Assembly: GCF_000715075.1 (NCBI RefSeq)
Contig: NC_134102.1
Location: 95,745,766-95,809,765, forward strand
DNA length: 64,000 nt
Reading direction: 5' to 3'
Source of the DNA: Nicotiana tabacum
Lineage: Eukaryota > Streptophyta > Magnoliopsida > Solanales > Solanaceae
The translations under genes were made by a program, and so were the position numbers. This document shows positions 11,553-24,351 of this stretch, one piece after another. The notes under the pieces are model-generated. The model saw only the letters and a program-made list of their open reading frames with translations. It ran no database searches and was not told the origin of the DNA. Every line of letters starts with the position of its first letter. Position 1 is the stretch's first letter.

Positions 11553-12590
11553 TCAATTCGGGGTAGTGATAATAGGAGTAGTTGTCAATTTGAAATTGAG
11601 CAATTCAAATATCTTTATGCAATCCTCATTAAAATGGAATTCGGCATCTTTCTCCAAAAGCTTACACAAGGGGTTCACCACTTTGGAAAAATCCTTGATG
11701 AAATACCGGTTGAACCCCGCATGACCCAAGAAACTCCTCACTCCCTTCACGGATGTTGGAGGTGGAAGTTTAGAAATCACCTCTATTTTCACCTTGTCGA
11801 CCTCAATTCCATTCTTTGAAATTTTGTGGCCAAGGACATTTCCTTCCTCAACCATGAAACGACATTTCTCCCAATTCAACACCAAGTTCGTCTCTTCACA
11901 TCTTGCCAAGAACTTATCCAAAATTTTCAAGCAATCATCAAAAGATTTCCCGACCACCGAAATGTCATCCATGAAGACTTCAAGGAAATCCTCCACCATG
12001 TCCGTGAAGATAGACATCATACACCTTTGAAAAGTCGCCGGTGCATTGCATAACCCAAATGGCATCCGCTAGAATGCAAAAGTACCATAAGGACATGTGA
12101 AAGTAGTCTTCTCTTGATCCTCCAGAGCAATAAGAATTTGATTGTAGCTGGAATACCCATCAAGGAAACAATAGAAAGCACGACCGGCCAACCTATCAAG
12201 CATTTGATATAGGAAGAGAAGTGGGAAGTGATCCTTCCTTGTGACTTTGTTGAGCTTGCGATAGTCCATACACACTCTCCACCCAGTCACCGTTCTTGTA
12301 GGAATCAACTCGTTCTTGTCATTGGTAACCACCGTCATGCCCCCTTTCTTTGGGACACATTGCACCGGAGAGGTCCACGAACTATCAGAAATGGGTTAAC
12401 CAACCCTTGCATCTAACCACATGATTATCTCCTTCCTGACCACCTCTTGCATTGCTTTATTTAGCCTCCTTTGATGTTCAATGGAGGATTTAGAATCTTT
12501 CTCCAAATTAATCTTGTGCATGCAAAATGTGGGGCTTATTCCCCGAATACCCGCCAATGTCCATCCAATAGCTTTCTTCCTCTTTTATAG
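11553..12590 (-). pseudogene. Athila reverse transcriptase, copy B
   Basis: It carries [51 protein letters not shown] and [17 protein letters not shown], with an intact catalytic box VFMDDISVVG. It is interrupted by a stop at the ATFQ upstream junction near 12066 and at VGXPISDSS near 12400. The homologous stretch in copy A is open, so these are copy-specific lesions. Confidence 0.85.
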
Positions 12591-13754
12591 CATCGCCAAT
12601 GTGGAGTCTACCTTCACGTTAGTCAAACAAGAGGAAAGAATAACCGGTAAAGTAGAAAAAGGGCCAAGAAATTCATACCTGAGATGTGGAGGCAATGGCT
12701 TTAACTCCAAAGTGGGAGGCTCCTCGATTGAGGGCTTTGTTGGAGGAGTCTTCCGATTTTCAAGATCCAAGGACAATTTGCGGGGTTCATAAGTGTACGA
12801 CCCCATTCCTTGCAATGAGGTCACACATTCAACATAGTCATCCGTCTCGTCATCATAAAGGTTAAGCAAAACGGCCTCCAAAGTATCATCAACATTCATC
12901 ATGGCACTAGTGTCATCAATAATTACATCGGTCACCAAGACCACAAACGAACACACTTCATTGCTATTCGGTTTCCTCATAGATTTGCACACATGGTAAA
13001 CCACCTTTTCATCACCCACCCAGAAAGTGAGTTCACCGGCTTCCACATCAACAAGAGCCTTCCCCGTAGCAAGGAAAGATCTACCCAGAATAATCAACAC
13101 CTCATAGTCCATTTCACAATCAAAAATAACAAAATCCACTGGGAGAATGAATTTATCAACACGAACCAACACATCATCAATTATACCCAATGGTGTCTTC
13201 ATGGTACGATCCGCCATTTGTAATCTCATAGATGTGGGTCTTGGTTGCCCAATTCCCAACATCTTGAAAATCGAATAGGGCATCAAATTGATACTTGACC
13301 TAAGATCACAAAGAGCTTTAGCAAAGTCGGCACTTCCATTGGTACAAAGGATTGCAAAAGCGATGGGATCTTCCAATTTAGGAGCAACTGAATGCACAAT
13401 TGCACTCACTTGATGAGTCATCTTTATAGTTTCACAATTCATCGACCGTTTCTTTGTCACCAAGTCCTTCATGAACTTTGCATAATCGGGCATTTGCTCC
13501 GAAGCCTCAACCAATGGCACATTAATAGATAGAATCTTCATCATGTCAATGAACCTTTTGATTTTATTCTCGCCATTTTGGTTGGCAAGCCTTTGAGGAT
13601 ATGGAGGAAGAGGCCTTGGCATTGGTGCCTTAGCCTTTGGCACTACCGGTTCTGGTAGGTCAATAATGTGCTCCCTAGACGGGTTCACTTCCTCCTGAGT
13701 CTCCTCCATATTTTCATCAATATCAATTCTTACTTTATCATTTGCTTGCACCAC
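12585..13754 (-). pseudogene. Athila protease to RT N-terminus, copy B (open over 389 codons)
   Basis: It begins in the gag C-terminal linker, with a proline-rich piece KAPMPRPLPPYPQRL, then KRFIDMMKILSINVPLVEA and the protease active-site region ALCDLRSSINLMP. In copy C the same site reads [13 protein letters not shown], so the catalytic Gly is Arg here. The protease flap/C-terminal motif EVLIILGRSFLATGKALVDV follows, then VGDEKVVYHVCKSM and the start of the RT N-terminal region. Although long and open, the active-site change makes a working protease unlikely. Confidence 0.8.
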
Positions 13755-15462
13755 ATTGTCGGGATCTTATCTTCTTGTACCACTTGCTCAATATCCACAA
13801 TTTTCCTTTGACTTGAGGAGGGTGCATCCCCACCTTTTCCACTCCTCATAGTAACAGCCCTGGCATGTCCCGTGTTGTTCCCACCCTTTGGGTTCACCAT
13901 CGTGTCACTCGGTAGTGACCCCTTAGGACGAGTATTTAAAGCTTGCGAGATTTGCACCAATTGAACTTCCAAATTGCAAATTGAAGTGGTGTGAGAGGCT
14001 AGTTGGGCATCGGAGTCGGCATTCTTCTCCATCATTTGTTTGAACATGTTCTCAATTCTTCCCATCTCATTGTTGGAAGAGCTTGGACCATGGGAAGGAT
14101 AAGGAGGTGGGTTGCGTTGATACATCGGGGTCTTTTGAAAGCCCGACCCCCGATTTCCTTGATTATTGTTCCATCCCCCTAGGTTATTACCTCCCCAATA
14201 TCCTTGACTATTGCCACTCCAATTGCTTGGTTATTTTGACCGTTCCAATTTCCTTGATTGTTTTGATTGTTCTAATTCCCTTGGTTGTTTTGATTGTTCC
14301 AATTCCCTTGATTACCATGAGGTCTCCATTGTTGTTGATTCGGGCCTTGAGAGTTGTTTCTTTGCCCTTGGAAGTTGTTCACATATTGTACTTCCTCCTC
14401 CTAGTCATTGTAAGATTCATCTTAATCAAACCCACTATCTTCTTGCACATAATGTTCCGCACGGTTTTGCACTTGAGGACCCTTTTGCCTTCTCCTATTT
14501 ACCATCATATTAAATCCCTTCATTGCATTGACTTGCTTAGGACCTTGAACTTGTTGAAGTTGATCCTTGGCTAATTGATTCATTATGGTGGTCAACTCGG
14601 CAATTGCTTGCCCATGATTATGAAATTCTTTATGTAGGTGAATCATGTTTGGATCACCTTGAGGAACATTTGCTATACTTTGCCACGCCGATGAAGTATC
14701 CACCATTTCATCTAATATCTCACAAGCTTCCGCATATGGCATTGTCAAGAAATTTCCACCGGCAAGTTGGTTGACCACGCATTGATTGGTAGTATTGATC
14801 CCCCTGTAGAAAGTTTGTTGAATCATAGCCTCCGACATGTCATTGTTTGGGAACTCTTTCACCATAGTTCGGTACCTCTTCCATATTTCATGCAATGGCT
14901 CATAGGGTTCTTGTTTGAATGCTAGAATCTCATCCCTAAAAGTAGCCATATGCCCGGGAGAAAAGAACTAGGAAATAAATTTCTCGGCCAATTCATCCCA
15001 TGTATGGATGAAATGGTTTGGCAGCCTTTCTAACCAATCCAAGGCTTTCCCCCGTAGAGAGAAAGGAAATAGCCTCAACCTTAAAGAATCCTCAGAGACG
15101 TTTGTCTGTTTACTCCCCCAGCAAGTGTCCACAAACCCTTTCAAGTGTTTGTACGCATTTTGATTCGGAGCCCCAGTGAAGAATCCCTGTTGCTCTAGCA
15201 ATGTGAGCATAACATTTGTGATTTGGAAGTTTCCCACCCTAATGCGGGGCAGGACTATGGCACTTGCATACCCTTCATTCAGCAATACCCGGTGAGGAGC
15301 CACTCTTGGTGGATTTGGGGGTGGAACGGGAACGTTGTCTTGAGGCGGTCGGCCTCATCTATTTGCTTGAGGTTCAAGAGGAACCTCTTCAACTTGGTCA
15401 TCTTCCACATCCACATCCCCCAAAGGCATGTTTCCAAGAGGATCATTATTGTTGGGAGCCAT
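13755..15462 (-). pseudogene. gag: Athila gag, copy B
   Basis: The start ATGGCTCCCAACAATAATG gives MAPNNNDPLGN. After 35 codons there is an in-frame TGA (15355-15357) in ...PQANR*GRPPQD. The rest continues through YASAIVLPRIRVGNFQI, DSLRLRLFPFSLRGKALDWL, FRDEILAFKQEPYEPLHEIWKRY and GGNFLTMPYAEACEILDEM, the Athila-type capsid signature. A repetitive Asn/Gln/Gly region (14200-14420 on this strand) has frameshifts, then NEMGRIENMFKQMMEKN (predicted helix) leads into the protease. The same TGA is present in copy C. Confidence 0.85.
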
Positions 15463-15564
15463 TGTTTCACCTACAATTGTTTCACTAAAAAGATTAGTAT
15501 CACGGAAGGAAAAGAAGACAATTCACACACAAAATCAAATATATGGCTAAATCCATTTTTATGC

Positions 15565-15582
15565 TCCCTGGCAACGGCGCCA
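15565..15582 (-). other. Primer-binding site of copy B (tRNA-Asp type)
   Basis: The minus strand reads TGGCGCCGTTGCCAGGGA, complementary to the 3' end of plant tRNA-Asp (TGGCGCCGTTGCCGGGGA) with one mismatch. tRNA-Asp priming is a known Athila/Tat feature. It lies 5 bp from the LTR. Confidence 0.85.
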
Positions 15583-16480
15583 AAAATTGATCTCGTCCAA
15601 GTCACACCTCTATTCGAAGTTGTGAATCGGTCGATTGCAATAATAATACCCAACAAGGAGTCGGGATCGAATCCACAGTGAGCTGAGATGGGATTAGTGG
15701 TATATATTTGGATAAAGCACGTGAAGTATGTTTGTTGCTCTTCCACAAATATGGTTTTGTTTTTACTTCTAAAATTACGTTAAGGATTACAATTCTAAAG
15801 ATATAAAACTAGATAATATTGTCTTTGGATGGTTTTCAATTATATAAAAATTCCTAGGGGTATGACCATCACCTAGGTGTTTGCCTAATGAGTTGTAAAT
15901 TTTAAAGCTTGTTTTGTTGGTCGAGGTGTATTATAGCAATCAACACTCAATTACCCACTCAATACCTCTCGGTAAGAGAGTGATTTTGCCCAATTTGGCT
16001 TTCTTAAGTCCAAATGGGTATTGAACAAAACAGTTGATAAAATGCTCAAGTCGGGTTTTACTATCTCTAGGTTCAACCCTTTAATTGGGACTATCAGTCT
16101 CTTGATTTTATCCCAAATTCTTGTTAGCCAAGTTTTCCTATACTAAGTCTCTCTTTCTCAAGTAGAGACCAAATCAAATAGGCATAAACTAATGTTTGCA
16201 ACCATTATTTCTACAATTAAAGGCAAGAACAAGGCTAAATAATAAACACCCAACCATAAACAAGCCATAAATCAAGCACCCATTAGGTTCACACACTAGG
16301 GTAGGGTCACAACCCTAGCTAAAATAGAGAAGAAAAGATGATAAAACTCATATTGCAAGATTAAAAGATAAAATTCCAATGTTAAATCACCAAAGTAAGC
16401 TAAAGTTGCCTAAAGGGGTAAGTAAAAATGGCTACATGACTTTCAATATTAAAAACTTGACCTAATTTCGTGAAAGTAGT

Positions 16481-16489
16481 CTATTTATA
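16481..16489 (-). promoter_or_regulatory. TATA box of Athila LTR (copy B)
   Basis: TATAAATAG on the minus strand, about 38 bp downstream of the last TGCRGTCGCA motif of the LTR array. The same relation is seen in both copy C LTRs. Confidence 0.65.
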
Positions 16490-16519
16490 CAAAGCTGGAA
16501 TTTTCGGACGAAATTGCCC

Positions 16520-16885
16520 TATCGAAGGTTCTGCAGTCGCACAATTATATGTGTGGTCCATAATTCTCTTCAGATCTTGATATGAGTTGACTCTGTGGCC
16601 GCACAATTCTGGATTGCGGCCGCATCTCTCATGTTCTACGGTATGCACAATTTTGGGTGAGGCCATACTGGGCTCTTCTGCGGACCGCACATTTCTTGAG
16701 TGCGATCGCATATCTGTTTCTACGGCCGCACAATTATTGTGCGGTCCGCATTTCTTCTTGAGCTTGAAATGAAACTCTCTGAACTTTGGCTCTTACGTAG
16801 CTTCTGCGGCCGCACAATAATTGTGCGGTCCGCATTTTGCACTGGGGCTCTATTGATTTTCCTTCACATTCTGCGGCCGTAGAGA
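16520..16885. repeat. CpG inverted-motif array in Athila LTR (copy B)
   Basis: Motifs such as TGCGGCCGCAT, TGCGGACCGCAC and TGCGGCCGCACAATAATTG repeat with short AT-rich spacers. Many show C-to-T or G-to-A changes within CpG. Confidence 0.8.
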
Positions 16886-17096
16886 GAAATTTGCGGTCAG
16901 CAATTAAGCTTCTGTGCCTGATTTTTGTCCTTGTTCAGATCACTCCTCCTTGAGTTGGATTTCATCGTAGTGGCTCATTTTCCAACACTCCTGCAGATAA
17001 GCATATTTCATCAGTTTTCGGGAATACAATTAGACACTTTTGGATTAAAACGAAAGCTAAAAGGCGCTAATAAGTAGTCAAAAGTCCCACTTATCA

Positions 17097-20055
17097 ATAC
17101 CTCTACTATTGATTTGGTTATGATGGTGCGAGACTTTCTGAATTTGTTTCCTATAGACATGCCGGGCATGCCAACCGACATGGATATTGACTTCGGTATT
17201 GACTTGGTACCGGTCACTCATCCCATTTCTATTGCTCCGTATAGTATGGCACCAGCTGAGTTGAAGGAATTGAAAGGGTAGCTTCAGGAACTTCTTGATA
17301 AAGGGGTTTATTAGGCCTAGTGTGTCACCTTGGGGAGCACCGGTTCTGTTTGTGAAGAAGAAGGATGGTACTATGCCGATGTGCATCGACTATAGGCAGT
17401 TGAACAAAGTTACAATCAAAAACAAATATCCTTTGCCGCGTATTGATGGTCTATTTGACCAGCTTCAGGGAGCGAGGGTGTTCTCTAAGATTGATTTGAG
17501 GTCTGGATATCACCCGCTGATGATTCAGGACTCGGATATTCTTAAGACGGCATTCAGGACCCCTTATGGTCACTATGTGTTCCTTGTGATGTCTTTTGGG
17601 CTGACCAACGCCCCAACAACATTCATGCATTTGATGAACAGTGTATTTCAGCCATATCTCAACTAGTTTGTCATAGTATTCATTGATGATATCTTGGTGT
17701 ACTCATGTAGCCAGGAGAATCATGCTCAGCATTTGAGGATTGTACTACAACGACTGAGGGAGGAGAAACTTTATGCCAAGTTCTCCAAGTGTGAGTTTTG
17801 ACTTAGTTCGATAGCGTTCTTGGGGCACGTGATTTCTAGTGAGGGGATTGAGGTGGATCCAAAGAATATAGAGGCCGTTCCGAGTTGGCCCAGACTGTCC
17901 TTAACCACGGAGATTTGAAGTTTTCTTGGCTTGGCCAGTTATTATCGTCGCTTCTTGGAGGGTTTCTCGTCTATTACATTGCCTTTAACCAAATTGACCC
18001 AGAAGGGTGCTCCTTTCAGGTGGTCGGATGAGTGTGAGGAGAGATTTCAGAAGCTCAAGACTGCCTTGACCATAACTCTAGTTCTAGTTTTGCCTTCAGT
18101 GTCAGGCTCTTATACATTGTATTATGAAGCTTCTCGGATTGGTATTAGGTGTGTCTTGATGCATGGGGGTAGAGTGATTGCTTATGCTATGCGTCAATTG
18201 AAGTCTCATGAGAAGAACTACCATGTTCATGATTTGGAATTGGCTGCCACCGTGCATGCATTGAAGATTTGGAGGCATTATCTCTACTGTGTGTCTTGTG
18301 AGGTATTTACAGATCATCAGAGTCTCTAGCACTTGTTCAAACAAAAGGATCTAAACTTGAGGCAGCGGAGGTGGTTGGAGCTGCTAAAGGACTATGATAT
18401 TACTATTCTGTATCATCATGGGAAGGCCAATGAGGTGGCCAATGCCTTGAGTAGAAATGCGGTGAGTATCGGTTTCCTTGCTTTCATTCTTGTTGGTGAG
18501 AGACCGTTTGCAATTGATGTTCAGGTCTTGGCCAACTAGTTCGTGAGATTAGATGTTTCGGAGCCCAGTTGGGTTCTAGCTTGTGTGGTTTCTCGGTCTT
18601 CCTTATATGATCGCATCAGAGAGCGCCAATATGATGATCCCCATTTGCTTATCCTTAAGGACATGGTTCAGCATGGTGATGCCAAGGATGTTACTATTGG
18701 GGATGATGGGGGTGTTGAGGATGCATAGTCGGATTTGTGTGCCTAATGTAGATGGACTACGTGAGTTGATTCTTGAGGAGGCCCATAATTCGCGGTATTC
18801 CATTCATTCGGGTGTCATGAATATGTACTAGGACTTGAGGCAGCACTGCTAGTGGAGGAGAATGAACAAGGATATAGTGGGGTTTGTATCTTGGTGCCTA
18901 AACTGTCAGCAGGTAAAGTATGAGCATCAAAGACCGGGCAGATTGCTTCAGAGACTTGAGATTTCGGAGTGGAAATGGGAGCGTATCACCATGGATTTTG
19001 TAGTTGGACTCCCTCTGACTTCAAGGAAGTTTGATGCTATTTGGGTGATAATGGATCGGTTTACCAAGTACGCGCACATCATTCCAGTTGGGACTACTTA
19101 TTCTTCGGAGCGATTGGTGGAGATTTACATCCGCGAGATTGTTCGACTTCATAGTGTGCTTGTATCCATCATTTCAAATCGGGGCACGCAGTTTACATCG
19201 CAATTTTGGAGAGCCGTGCAATAAGACTTGGGCAGACAGGTTGAGTTAAGTACAACATTTCACCCTCAGATAGGCAAGTAGTCCGAGCGCACTATTCAAA
19301 TATTGAAGGATATGCTACGCGCTTGTGTCATAGATTTTGGGGGTTCTTGGGATTAATTTCTGTCGATCGTAGAGTTTTCCTACAAAAATAGCTACCAATC
19401 GAGCATTCAGATGGCTCCGTATGAGGGTTTTTATGGGAGACATTGTTGGTCTCCGGTGGGATGGTTTGAGTCGGGTGAGGCTAGGCTATTGGGTACTGAC
19501 TTGGTTCAGGATGCGTTGGACAAGCTTAAATTGATTTAGGATCGGATTCACACAGCGCAATCTAGACAAAAGAGTTACGCCGATCGGAAGATTCGCGATG
19601 TTGCTTACATTGTTTGGGAGAAGGTACTACTCAAGGTTTCACCCATGAAGGGTGTTATGAGGTTGGAAAAGAAGGGCAAGTTGAGCCCTCGGTATATTAG
19701 GCCATTTGAGGTGCTTAAGCAGATTGGAGAGGTGGCTTACAAGCTTGGCTTGCCGCCTAGTTTGTCGAGTGTTCATCCAATATTTCATGTTTCTATGCTC
19801 TGGAAGTATGTCGGCGATCCGTCTCATGTTTTGGATTTCAGCACGATTCAGTTGGATGGTGATTTGACTTATGATGCAGAGCCGGTGGCCATTTTGGATC
19901 GGCAGGTTTGAAAGTTGAGGTCAAAAGACATAGCTTCAGTGAAGGTGCAGTGGAGAGGTCAGCCAGTTGAGGATGCCACTTGGGAGACCGAGCGGTAGAT
20001 ACGGAGCAGATGTCCACGCCTATTTGAGACTTTAGGTATGTTACTAGACCCGTTA
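17097..20055 (+). pseudogene. RT, RNase H, integrase and chromodomain of element D
   Basis: This is the continuation of the protease reading at 3219. [60 protein letters not shown] and the catalytic box [10 protein letters not shown]. RNase [16 protein letters not shown] (weak), [26 protein letters not shown]. Integrase: a zinc-binding piece, then MDFVVGLPLTS and SIISNRGTQF, where the second catalytic Asp is Asn. A chromodomain-like tail follows ([13 protein letters not shown] ... SVKVQWRGQPVEDATWETE), placing the element in the Tekay/Del chromovirus group. At least ten stops and one frameshift near 18715 interrupt it. Confidence 0.9.
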
Positions 20056-20073
20056 GAGGACGAACATTTGTTT

Positions 20074-20086
20074 AAGCGGGGGAGGA
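20074..20086 (+). other. Polypurine tract of element D
   Basis: AAGCGGGGGAGGA lies directly before the 3' LTR start TGTAACGACCC, the expected priming site for plus-strand DNA. Confidence 0.8.
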
Positions 20087-22306
20087 TGTAACGACCCGAC
20101 CTGGAAGTTAGTTCAGTTCTGGGGATGTTTGAAATAAGTTGAGACACTTAGTCTCAAGGTTGGAAGCTTAAGTTGAGAAGGTTGACCGGATGTTGACTTG
20201 TGTGTAAATGACTCCGGAATGGAGTTTTGATGGTTATGTTAGCTCCGTTGGGTGATTTTGGACTTAGGAGTGTGTCTGAATAGTGATTTGGAGGTCCATA
20301 GTTGAATTAGGCTTGAAATGGCGAAAGTTGGAAAATTAGAAGTTTAGGAAATTTAAAAGTTTGACCGAGAGTTGACTTTGTTGTTACCGAGCTTAGATTG
20401 GGGTTCCGGGAGTTGGAGTAGGCCCGTTGTATCATTTGTGACTTGTGTGCAAAATCTAATGTCAATCGAACTTGATTTGATAGGTTTCAGCATCGAATGT
20501 AGAAGTTGGAAGTTCATAAGTTTATTAAGCTTAAATCGATGCGCGATTCGTGGTTTAGCATTGTTTGATGTGATTTGACGCTTCAAGCGAGTTCGTATGA
20601 TGATTTAGGACTTGTTGGTATGCTTGGTTGAGGTCCCAGGGGCCTCAGGTGGATTTCAGATGGTTAACGTAGTGAAATTTAGACTTGGGAGACTGCTGAA
20701 GCTTGCTGGTGTGGAGTGTCTGGTTTCCTTATATGCGATCGCGGGGGTTAGGTACGCGATCGCGAAGGGGTGTTGGCCACCGTTGGAATTTTTGCTCTAT
20801 GCGTTCGCGAGCAGGGGTACACGATCGGATAGCTAGAGCAGTCAATGCATCGGGAACACATGGGAGGAGCCGCGTTCGCGAAGAGGAAAGGAAGAGGAGT
20901 TGGTCATGCACGTTTCTCTATGCGAACACATGGGTGTTTGTGCGATCGCGTGATGCGTGGGTCTGGAGAGGTAATTCATCGCGTTCGCGTTGACTTGTCC
21001 GCGTTCACGTATGGTCTGAGTTTGACAACTTAGGATTTGTTCTTCGCGATCGCGAAGCATTTCCGGATCGCGAAGATGGTACATCTGGGCAGACTTAAAT
21101 ATTTCAAAAATGAGGGTTTGAGCCTATTTCACAAATTTGATTTTGGGAGCTCGGTTGGACGGGATTCTTGGAGAGATTTTCAAGGGAGTGATTGGAGTAA
21201 GTGATCCTTACTTAGTTTTGGTTAAATTCCATGTTTATATCTTTGATTTCATCATTTAATTAGTGATTTGGGTTGAAAATTTGGGGAAAATTTAAGGAAA
21301 GTCCTTAGCGCAATTTTTGGGGATTTTATTGAGATTTTGGTATCGGATTTGAGTAATTTTGGTATGGGTGGACTCGTGGTTGAATAGGTGTTCGAATTTT
21401 ATGACTTTTATAGTATTCCGATTTGTGGACCCGGGGGTTGACTTTTGAGTTGACTTTTTGACTTTTGATTAATAACTTAAGCATTTTCATATGGAATTGA
21501 TTCCTAGGCTTTATTGATTCATGCCAGGATTTGGCTTATTATAGCGCTTGGGCTAGATTGGCCCCTGCGGAGTCTGCACATCCACAGTGGGCGCAGTTGC
21601 TAGCAATTTATTTATATTTGGGCTGGATCTGCCCTGGTTTTATTTGCATTTGGGCTAGATCTGCCCTTGGCTAGACCTGCCCTGTTATGTGTTGAGTTTT
21701 ATTGGAAAATCTGAAAGCATGTCTAAATTCTTGTACCGTTACTTGTAGATTATGAATTTCTAATATACCACTGTCATATTTTTGTATAACTTTCCGTATT
21801 GTTAATGCTCTGTGTGTGTGTGTGGGGGGGGGGGGGGTAACACCCGGACCCATTACTACTTTCAGTCCAAAGGTTAGATTTGTTACTTAATGAGTTGGTT
21901 GTACTCACGCTACTCCCTGCACCTCCTGTGCAGATCTATGTGTTTCCGGTCACGGTGGGTGCTGATTCACAGAGTTCAGACATTCGGAGATAATCGAGGT
22001 AGCTGCTTTAGCGTCCACAGGCCTTGGCTCTCCTTCTCCATCTTTCAGTTATTTATTCAGTTCTACTTTCCAGACAATGTACCAGACTATGTCATTATGT
22101 AGATGCTTATGTACTCAGTGACACCCCGATTTCTGGGAAAACTTATGTATTGAGTTATGATATTCTATTCAGTTTTATGAAATTTTTATTTATTTAAACT
22201 ATTTTAGTATATTTCAAAGTTGAAAGTATTGGAAATGTCTGAGTAGTCAGCTTTCCTAGTACCATGATAGATTCCATCACGACAAGTTGGATTTTGGGTC
22301 ATAACA
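20087..22306 (+). mobile_element. 3' LTR of element D
   Basis: It starts TGTAACGACCCGACC after the polypurine tract and ends GGGTCATAACA. It shares blocks with the solo LTR at 24398-27496 and with LTRs F and G (terminal sequences, a GAGTCTGCACATCCACAGTG block, a block before the LTR end). It contains a (GT)n tract running into a 13-G run near 21830. The right-hand flank is ATAAT, and the matching left flank is outside the window. Confidence 0.9.
20738..21075. repeat. CpG palindrome array in element D 3' LTR
   Basis: Repeated GCGATCGCG, TTCGCGAAG and CTTCGCGATCGCGAAG units lie in the upstream half of the LTR. They are the counterpart of the TGCGG..CCGCA arrays of Athila but with a different core. 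Confidence 0.75.
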
Positions 22307-24350
22307 ATAATTGTTTTCTAGTGTATCACTAAATAATATGTGGATGATGTAAGCTAGAATATGGTCCTTAAGTGAATGACATGATTCCTAAAGGGAGTAC
22401 TTATCCTTAAAGAATATGAGTGCCATCAAGGTTGCATTAATAACGATGTGTTGAAGGTCTACGAGTTGTGGTAATTTTATAATGATAAGAATTTCTGAAT
22501 AAAAAAAGAAAACAAAATGAAAACAAACGGACTAGATGTTCATATATCGATGGTCAGGGCATGTCACAAACTTGGTAATAGTGGGAATTGAATATCTTTC
22601 CACGAAGTGGATTCATTAGTTGTGTGAGTAGTAAGTTGAAATTTGAAGGCTCTTCCGTTGTGGTCGCCATAAATACACGGAGATAAACCATATGTCATGG
22701 GTACCAATAGGATAAGATAATATCATGATAAAATCATAGAGGAATGAAGAAAGGTACTAGACCAATACAGATGACTTTAAGTTGAAAGAATCTTGATGGA
22801 GGGATGGTGTTTGTGAATAACATATGTAAGATGAGGGTTGATATTGAAATTTTGCTTATGAGAATGATTAGAAAATGGAATCTTCACCCATAAACAAAAT
22901 TCTTTAGTATGAATTTGGTCAAAAAGTTTGAAAATGGAGAACAAGTATGTAACGTCATTTCAAATGTTATGGTGAAACCTTAATTCTAGAGGAATTACAT
23001 GGAATGTAGGGATGGAAATAAGTGTATAAGATATCAAGAATACAATTGTTATTTGAATGAACAATGCCAAGAACATGGGTTAAGAAACATGATGTGGTGT
23101 CCTTATAAAAGAATCACCAACGAAAGGTGTAATGAGGCTCAGATGGTAAAGCATACTTCGTGGAGGTTGTATGAGATTTCTAGAAAGAGTGGGGACCACA
23201 CATGATTTTACATTATAACTGAAACTACCTTTAGTGGATTTGATCATATAATTGCCTAACTACGAGAGTATATAAACGACGAGGCACGTGCGATTCATGC
23301 GGTGAAAGAGGTAATAACCTTAGAGGCAGTGCTTTCTTTTGATCTCTACAAATAGGTTCACGTATTGAGAATGATAGTCTCATTTACGAGGGAGAATCGG
23401 TTGAGACTCATGTGATGTAAGTTTGTGGGTTGAAAAATATAGTCATAAATCCAGTAAAAGTATTATCGAATTATGATGTTGAGAAGGCCACTTGGAGTGT
23501 CGATGAGAGATGTGAAAATCCGATGCCCTCACTTGTTCATGACCGCAAGTATGAATGTGTCTTACCATTTTCTTTTAATTTGATGTGTATCATGCTTATT
23601 CCGCGAAGCGAGTGGGTAAATTGTTTATCTTGCTTATGAGTTGAGATTCAGTACATAACTGATGTAATTGATTCACGTATTGCCTATGGTGGCTAGGCAT
23701 GTCTCAGGATATATATACCTTATTATTGTAATGTTGGGAGTGTTTAAGAGATCCCTCACATGTCATTTTGCCACGAATCATTGAGATAAATGAGTTACTA
23801 ATTTAAGAGGATATTTTTATTTCTATACTTGATGAACAACTCTGGAAGTTGAGGAGAAAAAAGAGATACCATCGGTTAAGGTGTTATGTCAGAGTCAAGA
23901 TATTGAAGAAGCAACATGAGAAGCGTAGGATGACATGAAAAAAATATATCCTTATCTATTTCAATAAGATGGAGGCTAGGCTTGAATAGTATACATATGT
24001 GTCTTATATTTCCTTTCGAGACTTGAATTGTAATCAGTTGTATTTGGTAGAGTGTATTAAACTTTTGTTGTTATATAAAGGTGCATTGTGTTAAATGCGA
24101 GCCGTATGGGGTCGCCGTGCTTTATGTATATAATATACGTATGGTTGGCTGACAGGTGGATACTTTTGAATGGTCCTATTTATAAAGAAGACTTTGTCGA
24201 TTGTTTATGAGAATTTGGAGAGTTGGCCAAAAAGGATGAATAATAAGAGATCATTTGGCACAAAGGTCTAGAAGGGTTATGGTTGTATATTTGAACTTGA
24301 TTACAGCTTCGTCTTGACATTCGAGGACGAATGTTTCTAAGTGGGGGAGA
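22307..24350 (+). pseudogene. Degraded 3' pol remnants of older gypsy element(s) E
   Basis: There is no long open frame. Two separate stretches still read as chromodomain-type pol C-termini. At about 23370-23540: DSLIYEGESVE-like, then VKVLSNYDVEKATWSVDE. At about 23830-23970: ISILDEQLWKLRRKK, then EIPSVKVLCQSQDIEEAT and DDMKKIYPYLF. The second is followed by TTCGAGGACGAATGTT and a polypurine tract, the normal end of such elements. The first, about 400 bp earlier, is in the same orientation and may come from a second element or a partial duplication. The remaining sequence, including 22307-23360, shows no recognisable motif. Confidence 0.6.
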
Positions 24351-24351
24351 T
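24339..24351 (+). other. Polypurine tract of element E
   Basis: AAGTGGGGGAGAT precedes TGTAAAACCTAG, in the same context as the D polypurine tract (GAGGACGAA...AAGCGGGGGAGGA). Confidence 0.65.

Larger units (their letters stand above)
8099..17096 (-). mobile_element. Athila-clade Ty3/gypsy copy B, 3' end missing
   Basis: On the minus strand it reads 5' LTR, tRNA-Asp PBS, gag, protease, RT, RNase H, integrase, internal promoter-like module, leader array and start of a third ORF. The third ORF is cut by LTR fragment H, so the rest of that ORF, the polypurine tract and the 3' LTR are missing. It interrupts the pol gene of element D, which continues directly at 17097. Confidence 0.9.
15588..17096 (-). 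mobile_element. 5' LTR of Athila copy B
   Basis: On the minus strand it runs TGATAAGTGGGACTTTTGAC ... GAGATCA. It is homologous to both LTRs of copy C (30149-31688 and 42454-43992). It contains the CpG inverted-motif array (about 16520-16880), a TATAAATAG box and a long AT-rich R/U5-like part. The sequence right of it is element D pol. Confidence 0.9.

Noticed and set aside
20703..20993. 96-codon frame in the D 3' LTR, and similar frames at 26432-26941 and 59445-59819
   Set aside because: They are translations of the TTCGCGAA palindrome arrays, open on both strands because stop codons are rare in CG-rich repeats.
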